Below, piece after piece: positions 1 to 10,356 of a stretch of DNA of 64,000 nt. Made by a program: the position numbers and the translations under genes. The stretch spans positions 5,353,501 through 5,417,500 of the forward strand of contig OZ005699.1 of the NCBI GenBank assembly GCA_963930775.1, written 5' to 3'. Source of the stretch: Cliona cf. orientalis. Taxonomy: Eukaryota > Porifera > Demospongiae > Clionaida > Clionaidae. Within the stretch, counting starts at the first letter, position 1. Each line of letters begins with the position of its first letter. Under the pieces are notes generated by a model, which ran no database searches, had not been told where the DNA came from, and saw only the letters and a program-made list of their open reading frames with translations.

Positions 1-315
1 ACGTCATGTGTCGAAATGTTACGAAATCATGGATCCAAACGGGCATAGGCAGTGGGCCAGACCCTCCCCCCGCGTGTTTATCCTGAAAGAACTAAACGCT
101 GCGGAGTGTGAGGGTCTGGCTTGCGAGACTAGTTCGTACGCACGCGCGTGCAACTCGGTTTGTATGGTACGGTACGGATCGCGGAAGTGGCGGTTAGTTT
201 CTATTTTACGCACACCAAAATTGCCAATTATTGCATTCCAGCCGGACGCATTAGTGCAACCCTTTTGACCAGACCCTTTCTCGCGCGTGCATGAAGGGGG
301 CTGGGCACGAGACTA
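1..315. mobile_element. Right part of a TAGTCTCG-family foldback element
   Basis: The last bases (about 262-315) end in CACGAGACTA, and with the CCAGACCC... and GGGGGCTGGGC blocks they match the terminal inverted repeat of the family described at 445-498. A second, inverted CCAGACCC block lies near 57-65. The left end is outside the window or lost, so no target duplication can be checked. The small open frames here have no recognisable domain. Confidence 0.5.
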
Positions 316-444
316 ATCCGATGATATGAACAAGTACAACTAGCTACACTGAAGCCTATTGTCCAGAATAGACGCATTCAATTGAGTGAGTGGTTTTACC
401 GTATAGCCGGAAAATTTGGCGGTTTGGCGGTCTATATTACAACC

Positions 445-498
445 TAGTCTCGTGCCCAGCCCCCTTCATGTGCGTGAAGGGGGCTGGGCACGAGACTA
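445..498. mobile_element. 54-bp hairpin MITE with 9-bp TSD (TAGTCTCG family)
   Basis: The element is almost only two inverted arms, beginning TAGTCTCGTGCCCAGCCCCC and ending with its reverse complement, with a short loop between. It is flanked on both sides by the same 9 bases, ATTACAACC (436-444 and 499-507), which is a clean target-site duplication. A 9-bp duplication is typical of Mutator-like (MULE) elements, but the superfamily is an inference because no transposase is seen. Confidence 0.85.
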
Positions 499-507
499 AT
501 TACAACC

Positions 508-1490
508 GCCAAATAAAAATCCGCCAAAATTTCCTACTCGCATATATACGTATGGCGATCCCGTACCGAACCGCCAAATTTAAATCCGCTAATATTCTTC
601 CAATAGCGATTTTGGACTCAACTGCCAAATTTAATTCCCGCCAATATTTCCAGCCATACGGTAATTATGTGTCTAATTTAGGGCTGTTGCCAGCTAAACA
701 GATTGATCTCTCTTCCATAACATCAAGCACCCTGCATTTTTGTTTTATTTACAATATCATGTAATAATAATAACCAGACTATATCATAGAGTCGGCAGAC
801 TCTATACAAGTATAGGGATGGCCCGGACACTCCATATTTACAAATACCCAAATATCATTCATCAAAACAATTGTAGCTACATGCCAGAACCAGATGTTCA
901 AAAAAATCATGGCCATTTGTCAAATTCTTTCTTTCTTTTTCATTAGCTCAAGACTGCCTTGATCGCTCATCTTAGTTTCCACTCCATTTTGTAGCGCGCA
1001 GGTCCATGACACGCTAGTTTTGCGTTATCTCTATAGTTACGTAATGGTGAGGTGTGTACGGCGCTGTGTCACGATATAAGCGGTAATTGTTACTAAATTT
1101 AGGATATGGACTCGCGTTGTCAAAAATAGCGCACATACAAAATATTGTCGCGTGCTCCTCGTAGACGCCAGAACGCCATCGAAAGACAAGGAAAGGACTT
1201 AGCTACTCGTGGTGCTGCTAAAGAACTGGTATCTCTGTCTACTTTTCTACTTACTCTCGCTCGCTAAAGGTAAATATTACTCGTGGTATACCACCTCGCA
1301 CGTGGTGGATCTAGCTAGACATAGATATCGCTACTCTGGCACAGCCGACTCTCGTCCGTCCTTCTGATAGATCTCTTACCTTCCTCCGCTAGCTGAAGAC
1401 CTTCCAGCTCCAACACTTGAGGCTTTCTTGGACCAATCGCGTTCTGCTACCGCGAACTACAAGCGTTGATTGAAAAGTGGCTGCCAGATT
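508..1490. other. Intergenic, no gene seen
   Basis: Short imperfect repeats of the word CCGCCAAATTTAA occur near 505-640. No coding region, splice-bounded exon or RNA gene can be supported. Confidence 0.5.
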
Positions 1491-1817
1491 TCAATCTAAT
1501 GGGCGCGGTTGCATCACGTGTGACACTAATTTACTAAGAATAGCCCTTATATCGTGGCATAATGCCTTTAAGATTACGGGATAGTGTTCCGCCCACGCAT
1601 GGTCGAAGTTCACATGAATAATAATAAATGAGACAGTTATATTCCAGTTTTTGTCCACGTTCTTTGCACAGTCAAGGCACAGGTAAGTAGCTCTCCTGAT
1701 GCCTGCCCCATGGTCCACAAAAACGAAAAGCAAACCTGCCACTGTCTGTCTGCAAGCGCGGGTAAGTTTTGCAATTTCCTGCGTCAGTTTTTGCCAAGCC
1801 TCTATGTAATGATACAC
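1491..1817 (-). other. Unrecognised 108-aa open frame
   Basis: One open frame of 108 codons on the minus strand. It has a moderately hydrophobic middle and Cys-Leu-Asp-Cys near residue 47. I recognise no family. It sits next to the repeat at 1827-2268, so it may be a chance frame or an exon relic. Confidence 0.15.
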
Positions 1818-1826
1818 AAACGAAAC

Positions 1827-2268
1827 GATAGCTTACGAGCCTCTACAGGGCCAGGTATAGCGTTTGAACTCTATCGAGTTACACGAACAGAAAGCGAACA
1901 TAAAAACTTACTGCTTAGCTGCCATGTGACTCGCTTAATGGCGGCCCTCCAAGACAAAACCTTGTCTGACGACTCACCATCCTAGAGTTTTCGAAAAAGC
2001 GCTATACCTGGCCCTGCTCCGATCGATGGACTAGCGTGAACAACAGCGAAGTCAGTTCGTTCGACTCTCTGATCTTCAAAATTTGACGCAAGAACTTGGA
2101 CTTTGTTTGCATCTAGAAAATGGTCGACGTTCGTTCGCGTTCCCGACTAAACCGCATTAAAACATTAAGATTATGGGATAGTATTCGACGCGCAATTTAC
2201 AAATGATTGCGCACGGACACAATTCACGTACGTTTTAATGCAATTTAGTGAACGAACGTCGACCATTT
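1827..2268. repeat. Interspersed repeat with palindromic end, copy 1
   Basis: About 290 bases from GCTTACGAGCCTCTACAGGG, followed by a palindrome at 2118-2268 whose ends read AAATGGTCGACGTTCGTT and its complement. The same block recurs at 22495-22860 with perhaps 80-85% identity by eye. In the second copy the centre of the palindrome is in the opposite orientation. Confidence 0.7.
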
Positions 2269-2269
2269 C

Positions 2270-3102
2270 CAACTTAGTCTAGCCGTAGCTAAGCGTCAGG
2301 CTCTCCGGCCAGTTCGAGCGCGAGCGCAATAAAGCCAACCTAGCTAGCTAGAGGTTAGCGCGTGTCGCTAGTAGTAGTACTGCGCTGGGATATGGAGACT
2401 CGCGGCCTCAACGTACGGGTGCAGCACGGCCCTCAGCAGTCGCCATAACAGCTAGCTCAGTAGTGACAGAGATAGTCGATAAAATCAATAATAGCTATAC
2501 TAGTCTCATCGCTACTAGGCCGCCTGAAATAGCTTTATCGCCTAGGCGAGTTAACGAGGGGTGTGGCTACTACATTTACGTGCACGCGCGAACTTCGGTA
2601 CCTCCCATCTATAATTAACCCTCGCCGCAAAGCGTAGGCGGAGGGTTACTGCAGTTGTTTGGCGATTTTTGTCCATCTGTCCGTCCGTCCGTCCGTCGCA
2701 ACCGTCCTTTGCTAAATGGTAAGGGTCGTCATAGAGAAAGTACGCATTCTAGGTATACGTAGCATAAAGGAAGAGTGATCATAGTAGTGTGCAGCTGTTG
2801 CAACTTGCCAGTCTGTGTTTACATGGCACCTACCTCAACTACATGACTGATTGTCATTCTGTGCTTTGCTGGTCAGTTGTCAGTGCAGTGACAGTGTAAA
2901 CAGGCAGTGGCTCTCAAGTGCATAATTCAGTTGAAGTATGTCACAGAGGGTTTCAGTTTATATAGTGGCAGAGCCAGGTGCCATCCCCCAACTCTTAGAT
3001 CACTGACTCTAAGGAAAACAGCTAGTTCCAGAACCCTGTTTAGGTGCAGAGTATGTACTAGTTTAGTAGTACCACAACCCTGTTCAGGTGCAGGGTATGT
3101 AG
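2270..3102. other. Intergenic, repeat debris
   Basis: At 2617-2700 there is a TAACCCTCG...CGGAGGGTTA hairpin followed by a GTCC microsatellite, resembling the left end of the repeat at 54213. A duplicated 20-30 base stretch (ACCCTGTTNAGGTGCAG) occurs near 3033 and 3078. No gene is seen. Confidence 0.45.
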
Positions 3103-3503
3103 TGTAACGACGCAAATGCGATCCCGACCCGTTCGCGATACGCCGGTACGTACGCCGCCGCGATCGCTGGACGATATGGATGGGAGGGGCTGGGAGGTCA
3201 GGGGATGGGTTGCGGCGAATGGTTAGCAGGGTTAGTCTCTAGGGTTTGCATATACGTGGACTGGAGGGGCTGGGTTATGAATGGTTAGCAGGGTTAGTGT
3301 GGGAGGGGCTGGGTTGTGTAGGGTTTGTCTATAAAATAGTTGAAATAACGACTGCCAGCAGCAACGACGGTGGCCGAGTGGTTGGGCTCTTATGTATGGG
3401 ACGGAATAGAGCGGGTTCAAATCTTGCCGTACACTTTGATTTTTTTTTCCCTGTCGAATTTTTCTAAGTCTAAGTATTGATAGATCGCATTTGCGTCGTA
3501 ACA
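3103..3503. mobile_element. 400-bp TIR element carrying a tRNA-like module
   Basis: The ends are inverted repeats GTAACGACGCAAATGCGATC (3104-3123) and its near-perfect complement (3483-3502), differing at one base. The 5 bases TGTAG flank both sides if the element is taken as 3103-3503. The interior holds GGGCTGGGTT(A/G)TG...GGGTTAG minisatellite-like repeats at 3190-3330 and a tRNA-like module at 3366-3448. No transposase frame is present. Confidence 0.6.
3366..3448 (+). repeat. tRNA-like Pol III module (SINE head or tRNA relic)
   Basis: It contains an A-box-like GGTGGCCGAGTGG near 3370 and a B-box-like GCGGGTTCAAATC near 3411, spaced as in a tRNA. ACGG at the start can pair with CCGT at 3427-3430. 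A run of nine T at about 3440-3448 would act as a Pol III terminator. The middle does not fold into a normal anticodon arm, so I call it tRNA-derived and not a working tRNA. Confidence 0.5.
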
Positions 3504-3638
3504 TGTAGCATTGAATAGTATACACAGTGAGCCATGCGATACATCTCCAGCTATATTATATGCATGCATGTAGCGGTGAGGGTTCTGCACTCCTGTGCAT
3601 TCATTATAGTTGCACTCATGCAATAAAAAAGAATAGAA

Positions 3639-4032
3639 ACAAGTATAAAAACAATTGAATAAAAATTAATTGAAGAATGAAGTAGGGATGGCAATGCCAA
3701 AAAGTAAGATTTTTAGGGCCGGATAAGAGATAATCATAACCACTATACATCCTTACGCTTGCTTCTTGAGTAGCATGGGGATCATAAATAATCAATAATA
3801 ATTACTGACAGGGAGAACATGAATTTCTCCTATATACAAATCAATAACACGCCAAGGATAGCATGCCTCGAATAAGTCAACATCGATAGGTCTGTAGTAG
3901 CTAATCAAGAAAAGCAAGCGTAGGGATGTATAGTGCATGGTTATGATTATCTCTTATCCCTAAAAAGTACTTTTTGGCATTGCCATCCCTACTTCATTCT
4001 TCAATTTTTATTCAATCGTTTTTATACTTGTG
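3639..4032. mobile_element. 394-bp foldback element with ~130-bp arms
   Basis: The left arm (3639 to about 3775) reappears inverted at about 3903-4032. Both hold the blocks AATTGAAGAATGAAG, TAGGGATGGCAATGCC and GATAATCATAACCA. The central spacer is about 120 bp. The arms are near-identical apart from a few changes. No clear target duplication is seen. Confidence 0.8.
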
Positions 4033-4913
4033 ATATTATAGGAAGGGAAAGATGAACTGAAGCCATAATATCCTAACATAATGTATTAAAGCTACAAAAA
4101 CATCCCTCATTGCCAAGATTGATGTTCATTTCATGCAATCGTTGTAAATATGATTGTTGCTGACTATGTTTGCATAGATCAGTCCATTGATATTATCCAC
4201 GGAGACAGTGATGTTAAAATAAGGTTAAAATAGTATTCCTATAGGTTAAGTGGGCACTATAGCAGTGATTATTGTAGAATTCTCACATGTTAAATAATAA
4301 TGTAAAGACTGTGCCTATTGGGGTAATTAAAAACATACCATTCTTATCTTTAGTGCCATATATACTATTCTATTTTGCTTTCAAATGGAAAAGTACTGAA
4401 TAGCATAATTTTATCTGCAAGTGTTCACTCTGCTTGCTAGCTATCAACTCAGAAATAACTGTCTACAAACTCTCTAGTTTTAGTTCCAGCCCTGGCCCAT
4501 AGCAAATTAAGACAAGTCACAATGCTAGTAGCCATCGGGAAATGTGATGCTAATTGTGCATGGTGGGAGTTGCATTGTGTATATACGTATACAAGGGCGT
4601 AGCCAGAAATTTTTTTATACCGAGGCATGTAACAAAGATTGCGCGCGAAGCGCGCGCGAATTTTAGCCACGCCCCCCTTTGTGGACAAACCACGCCCATT
4701 TTCGGGTGTCTTCTGCGATCTAACAACGTAGAAAATCTTCTCGACTCTAGAACGGTGCGCAAAGCCGTTTTGTCGACGTTACTTACATCATCTCAGAGAG
4801 AGACATCCATCTTGCTATCTTAGAGATGGAGCTATACAGTGAAAGTTCGAGTGCTTAGTCAGCAAACAAACTTGTCATGGCATGCACGCAGCACGGTGAG
4901 TGTTGTTGTGTAT
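4033..4913. other. Intergenic, no gene seen
   Basis: AT-rich sequence to about 4560, then a GC-richer, repeat-like stretch (4590-4860) containing GCGCGCGAAGCGCGCGCG. Nothing codes for a recognisable product. Confidence 0.45.
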
Positions 4914-4917
4914 TTAA

Positions 4918-5932
4918 GGTACCATTTAATTGCGTGGGCGTGAGCGTCAGGAATGGCTAATTCAATTAGCGAATCGTGAAGGGGCGTGGCCGAAGAGGCC
5001 ATACGAGTGCTTTTGGTCGAAGGTGGGCGTGTCCAGAATCGGCCAGGGATGATTATGCGCGTGTAATTAGCGACCGGAAGTGGCCCCTGAAGAAAAGGCC
5101 GGTAATTGCCCACATCAAAGCAAGATCAAAGCATTCTTTCTTAACTATTAACCGCAACGACTTAAAAAAAAAAAAAAAAAAAAAAAAAAGCTTATTAGGC
5201 CTAATTAAGCATGTGGGCGTGTTCCTGGCACTGTGTGGAGTGTGTGCGTGTGCGTTAATGCAGGTTTTATTGCTTCCGATTGGGCGTGGCTTCACGGGCC
5301 AGTGCTTGGACATCGGCGCCTGGGACTTGGCCTCGGCGATAGGTGGGCGTGTCCCGGCTGCGGTTGTGACCTTTGAACCCCGCGAGGAGGCTTTGGGGGC
5401 GTGGCAGGAGGTCAAAGGTGAGGCCATGTCTGTTAATGAGGCTCTGTACGGCGGTGCGATCGAGGGGCCTGTACGGCTGGACGGAAGCTGACGATGGTTT
5501 GAAGCGGATGTGGTTGCGATGACGTGTTGTTACTCCGCCCACACAGGAAATGAGGTGAGCTCTTGCGTGGGCGGTGTGGCAGAACGGCCTCCAAGTGTTT
5601 GTGTGTGTTTTGGCCTTGAGGAAGCTGTGTGTTTTAATTGCGATTGATTGTGGGCTTCCGGTGGACATCCGGTGGTTAGTAGGCACTTGATTGAGAATGG
5701 TGGTCCTTGGGGAACAGGGTGGGGCTGTTTTGGGCGTGGCCTGGCCCCTCCCTTCCGGCTCGGCTTCCGGTCCATGGAGGATATTAAATGAACACTTCCG
5801 GCTCTAGCAGCCACACCCCTGAGACCTGTGCAATTAAAAGGGCGTGGTTACACAACATGCACCTCACTAATGACTTTGATGTGGTTTAGGTGTCATATCC
5901 CCCACCTCACGCCCACGCAATTTAATGGTACC
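4918..5932. mobile_element. 1015-bp non-autonomous element, TTAA flanks
   Basis: The ends are inverted repeats GGTACCATTTAATTGCGTGG and its complement, each bordered by TTAA (4914-4917 and 5933-5936). A TTAA duplication is the hallmark of piggyBac-type elements, but the terminal bases are not typical and no transposase is present, so the superfamily is tentative. The interior has a 26-base poly-A run at 5164-5189 and many GGGCGTGGC blocks. Related copies lie at 9112, 10357-12178 and 20015-22415. The overlapping open frames are repeat shadows. Confidence 0.75.
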
Positions 5933-6093
5933 TTAAGCATATAGCTGGCTGAATTGATGACCGAGGCAGCTGCCTCGGTTGCCTCAATGGTAGCTACGCC
6001 CTTGGTATACTCAGAATAGGAGCTAGTGCAAACAGTGAATGGTGGTTGGTTGTCAATATGGATTAGTCACGCAAGTTCTGAGTGGTTCAAGTT

Positions 6094-7676
6094 ATGTGCA
6101 ATAAACTCAGCATCCATTTATTGTTGTACTTATTGCTATGCATAGGTCTAAGTAGCAACAAGTGCCCAATATGGCATATCTCTAGAAATGGGCAGTGTGA
6201 ATGTTGTAACAGTTTTAATAAAATCATCCAATGTGGTGATAATATCTTATTTGTAGAACATGGTTACTGCTTGACATGGAATAATTCAACCCAGAGTGCT
6301 GAACTTCATCGATGTTTCTTTTCTGGATGGAGTTCTAATTACTCGTTACCACATGCATGGACAGGTGATCACATGGATAGAATCCCACTTGATACTTCTA
6401 GAAGTGCATTAGACAGTTTATCGTGTGGTGAGTACAACAGGAGAGGGACACAATGTAGATAATGCATTGATGGCTATGGACCTGCATTATTCTCTGATGA
6501 TATCTTTTGCACTGACTGTTCAAAGTACAAACACCTTTGGGTATTGATTCTTTTGTTTCAGCTAATAATGCTAACACTAATGTGCCTTGTATTCATCATT
6601 CTTAAGGTCAATGGAAGTGGCAGTCCATTTAACGTAATCATTGCATATGGTCAGCTGATTGCATTGGGGTTCAGACTCAGTGGAAACATGCGCAATAAAA
6701 CACTATGCTTTTTTGGTGAAAAATTTACTAACGTGGCTCTGTCATTACTAGGCCTTTTGAACTTGGATTTCTTTCACACTATACTTCCCAAATTATGCAT
6801 TAGCAATCAACATATTACTATTTTATTATTTAATAGCCATATTTCCTTTAATTATCACCCTTCTTGTTTATTTGTGCTTAAAATTGCACGATAGAAACCT
6901 CAGATTCATTTTATATCTGAGTTTTCCCATAAAGAAATGTTTTAAGTGGTTTGGTGAAACCTGGGATCCCAGACCTACAATTCTTAAGTCATTAAATTTT
7001 GTAACCTTCATTTTACTTTCCTATTCTAAATTTCTTTTTACATCTGTCAAGCTTTTCTTAGCATTTCAAGTGTACACTGTAGATGGTGAAATAGTTCCAA
7101 ATTCAATTGTTCTCATTTACGATCCCTCTATGAGACTAATCCACTCGGAACATATACCATATTTTGTATTGGCATTCTTTGTCATGATGGTATTAATCCT
7201 TCCTCTCCTACTTCTACTATTGTATCCCCTTAAACGTTTCAAGATATGTCCAAGTATGCTTGGATTTCAACGATGGGATATTCTTCATCTCACTATGGAC
7301 ATATTCCAAGGATGGTATAAGGATGGAACAGAGGTCACTCTCTATATTGTATTTGCTGATTAGAATTGGATTTTGTACTGCACTTGCTGTCATGGATAGC
7401 ACAAATGTGACATCAACTACACCGAGGGAAATACTTATTCTTGGGATCATCCATTTAAGTCTTGGTTCATTGTTTCTGATTATTAAACCATACCAGAAAA
7501 TGTGGATGAATCGTGCTGATGGTCTGGTTTTCACCACAGTTGGAATATTGCTATTTTTAGTAATTATTAATACTAAGCCATACTATGTATTGGAGTTGAC
7601 AGTTGGAGTGATAGGAACAGGTTTGATTACTGTATGCATCATTTATGAATACATAAAGGAAAGGCAAAGAAATTGA
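6094..7676 (+). pseudogene. Cys-rich multi-pass membrane protein, decayed copy A
   Basis: A signal peptide (hydrophobic LLLYLLLCIGL) is followed by a cysteine-rich ectodomain with CPIWH, CECC, GYCLTWNN and DGYGPALF motifs. About seven hydrophobic segments follow, including TFILLSYSKFLFTS and the cytoplasm-facing signature FQRWDILHLTMDIFQGWYKD. The motif order is the same as in copy C (15717-17267), and the membrane core is related to copy B (minus strand, 8.4-14 kb). The membrane core resembles the C-terminal domain of large animal beta-helix surface proteins; this is from memory and the ligand is unknown. Breaks: an in-frame stop at about 6460 (between QCR and CIDGYGPALF), a frameshift at about 6830-6870, and another at about 7330 just after YKDGTE. 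The ATG at 6094 precedes the signal peptide. Confidence 0.75.
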
Positions 7677-8164
7677 ACCATCATCTTCCTCTTTTGACTT
7701 GATATAGTATTATTACAGTAACAACTCTTGTACATAATATTATGTCCCTCACCTAGAAAAAATTGGTGATGTTAATTATGCTAAACTGATATTCAGCTTT
7801 GTGCATAAATTATTGTCCTCTTTAAGAAATACATCACTAGTATATGTACCTATACACGCCCCAGTGAGAGTGTGATCAAACATTATTATATACCCCCTTT
7901 GAGTGATTCTCAAACACCTAAAAGTGTATACCCCATGAGGTATTAGGGTACGTATTAAGACTAGTAACACCAGACCTTGAAGGGGGCCTGGTGTTCATGG
8001 CATACCTATTATAAAATTCTTAAAAGGATATTGATTTGACACGTCATTTCTAACAGTGGTAAACTAAATTTTATGATGATATCCTGAATAAAATGGTTAT
8101 CAAATGCACCCATGAAACACATACAAAGTTTTATAGTCAGCAGCGATGATATCTAACCAAGAAG

Positions 8165-8214
8165 TAGCCTCGAACCCAGGCTCACTTTCGAAAGTGAACC
8201 TGGGTTCGAGGCTA
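8165..8214. mobile_element. 50-bp hairpin MITE with 9-bp TSD
   Basis: A nearly perfect palindrome from TAGCCTCGAACCCAGG to its complement, with TTCGAA at the centre. Direct repeats ACCAAGAAG flank it (8156-8164 and 8215-8223). The ends match the TAGTCTCG family. It is the shortest member seen here, essentially two fused terminal repeats. Confidence 0.85.
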
Positions 8215-8426
8215 ACCAAGAAGAGGCTATAGCTCAAAATATCATAAAGTGATCTCTCATACAAACTGTAAAAATTGGCCTCTTGAAAAATATTATTTCC
8301 ATTATAAGAGTATGCTAAATGACACAATGGTGGTTGATGAAATAGTGAGGAAATTCCTATGTTACAGTGTTACACACATGTAAACGAGTTGAATACAGTT
8401 GGTATCAGTCCTGTGCTGTGGCTCTC

Positions 8427-9060
8427 TTAATCGTCAATTAATGGTTCACGTAACTTTGTGGATGTCAGTGTTTCAGTATTGCTCACTACTATAGCAGTAT
8501 CACTCTTATTGTTGTCACTACTGCCAATTCCTTTGGGAACAACCGGAACAAGAAATGATATAAATATTTTTACCTTCTTCAGGGACATTAGTTGTTGACC
8601 AGCATGATGAAGTACGAGAATAATAAAGATAATAAAAGCAACACAAGTTGAAATGCACGTAGTTACAACCCTGCTTTGTCCTATCAAGATAATATAAACT
8701 GTAGATACAGAAAGTAAAAGTAAGTTACAATTTCAAGAGTATTATTCAAAATACTTTTGTAGACACCGCCAGCAAATGTAAGGCCAGCAAGTAGAATGCT
8801 ACTCATCACAGAAATTGCCAAAATATTATTGCCGGGATTATTGGTGAAACTTATGACAAATATGGGCAAGAATATTCCCCTCACTAAGAGTAAAAGTCCA
8901 ACCCAATACCTATGCTTGGCTTTGTATGGTCCAGTATAGGCATCAAAAAGAGGCATTAGCTAATCTGTGTACTCAAAACAAGAGACAGTAGTGGGAAAAC
9001 CGTTGAAATCATTGGATGAACATACATTAATGTAAGTGCATATGGAACTGAAAGTAAACG
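8427..9060 (-). pseudogene. Multi-pass membrane protein copy B, C-terminal part
   Basis: Minus-strand continuation of the gene fragment at 12545-13985. Frames read VPYALTLMYVHPMIS (about 9047-8990), then PLFDAYTGPYKAKHRYWVGL and LLLVRGIFLPIF (from about 8953), further membrane helices, and a tail beginning IGQSRVVTTCIS and ending REPLIDD. FDAYTGPYKAKHRYW aligns with FQGWYKDGTEGTYDYRF of copy C, so this is the same fold. Breaks: a frameshift and stop just before PLFDAYTG (about 8955), and a frameshift near 8705. A transposon nest (9061-12545) separates it from its upstream half, either inside an intron or inside the exon. Confidence 0.7.
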
Positions 9061-9646
9061 TAAGATAAGTTATACACTACTAATACACTAAGTAGAAAAA
9101 AGCGAACTTAAGGTACCATTAAATTGCGTGGGCGTGAGCGTGAGGATTGATCAGCGAATCGTGAAGGGGCGTGGCCGAAGAGGCCATACGAGTGCTTTTG
9201 GTCGAAGGTGGGCATGTCCAGAATCGGCTTGGGATGATTATGCGCGTGTAATTAGCGACCGGAAGTGGCCCCTGAAGAAAACACCGGTAATTGCCCACAT
9301 CAAAGCAAGATCAAAGCATTCTTTCTTAACTATTAATCGCAACGATTTAGTCTTATTACACTAATTACACACTAAGTAGAAAAAAAAAGATTTCCATTAT
9401 TGCGACTCTGGGGAGCGGTTGGGACCGTAAGTTTTATATGGGCATGCAGAATGGCATGGCTCAAATTACGAACTTTGATCGAGAGACTTTTTTGATTCAC
9501 ACCCTAGAATTAAAGTTATGGCTCTTTGAAGTTTGTATAGGAAGCCATTCACTTGCAATGTTTGCCAAAAAAATTTACGGGCACGCGAAAAAAATTTTAC
9601 GGGCGCGCGGCGTACGTTGACGACCCTTTACCGAACATTGTGCATA

Positions 9647-9993
9647 CCGTAGACTCGGGTTATTAAGCGCATGCGCTTATTGCTGTTGGTGATAAAGAAA
9701 TATGCGCTTAATAAAAAATGTGCGCTTATTAATGAGAGTAGTTTAGCCACACCCCCTCACGGGCGGTCGTGATCCGCGCGAGGGATCGAAGTATACTGCA
9801 CTGGTAGAGCTATCAAGTGAGTAGCAGAACCATCAAAAGGGACGGTAACCTGATCAGAAAGCTACAGTGAACAGCTAGGCTACATTTATTGAGTATGCGC
9901 TTATTAGCCAATGCTAATAGTAGGAAGGCAGCATGCGCTTATTAAACAATGTGCGCTTAATAACCAGGTGCGCTTAATAACCCGAGTCTACGG
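9647..9993. mobile_element. CCGTA-type MITE, TA target duplication
   Basis: The ends are CCGTAGACTCGGGTTATTAA and its complement, bordered by TA on both sides. Subterminal GCGCATGCGCTTATT words occur several times near both ends. A TA duplication suggests the Tc1/mariner group. No transposase is present. Confidence 0.8.
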
Positions 9994-10193
9994 TATGCTG
10001 TTTGGGTGCCTGCTTGCATTGTATGGCTCTACTATGCATCCAACTCGACTGTGTGGTGGTTTTTGGACCAATTTTTTCGGCTGTGTCTACAGTACCGGCA
10101 CCGGTACCGGAAATTTTGCGCTTCGAATACCGGCAACTAAGCCCGCCAAAAAACTTAGAAATTTTTCAAAAGTGAGGAAAAAAAAAAATTCAT

Positions 10194-10264
10194 AGACCAA
10201 ACGGGATTCGAACCCAGGACCACCGTACCACCAGCCCAAGCCCTAGTCCGCTCAGCCACCCTGC
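10194..10264 (-). repeat. tRNA-like Pol III module, minus strand
   Basis: On the minus strand it shows an A box, GGTGGCTGAGCGG, and a perfect B box, GGTTCGAATCC, in tRNA spacing. They are followed by a run of 12 T (about 10190-10178) that would terminate Pol III. The region between the boxes looks like a leucine/serine-type tRNA with a long variable arm but does not give a clean anticodon loop. It is probably a tRNA-derived SINE head or a pseudo-tRNA. Confidence 0.5.
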
Positions 10265-10356
10265 TCGCCGCTGCTGAATGCTGTTTTTTGCCAAATTTAT
10301 ACACCTTGCCACTATAATACCATAGATTATATATTCCCCTCCCCTTAAAGAATTAA

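Noticed and set aside
3366-3440. Functional tRNA gene
   Set aside because: A and B boxes are present but no proper anticodon stem-loop forms.
4976-5814. Several overlapping open frames of 84-171 codons
   Set aside because: All lie in the TTAA-type repeat, recur in its other copies in several frames at once, and show no protein motif. GC-rich repeats produce such frames by chance.
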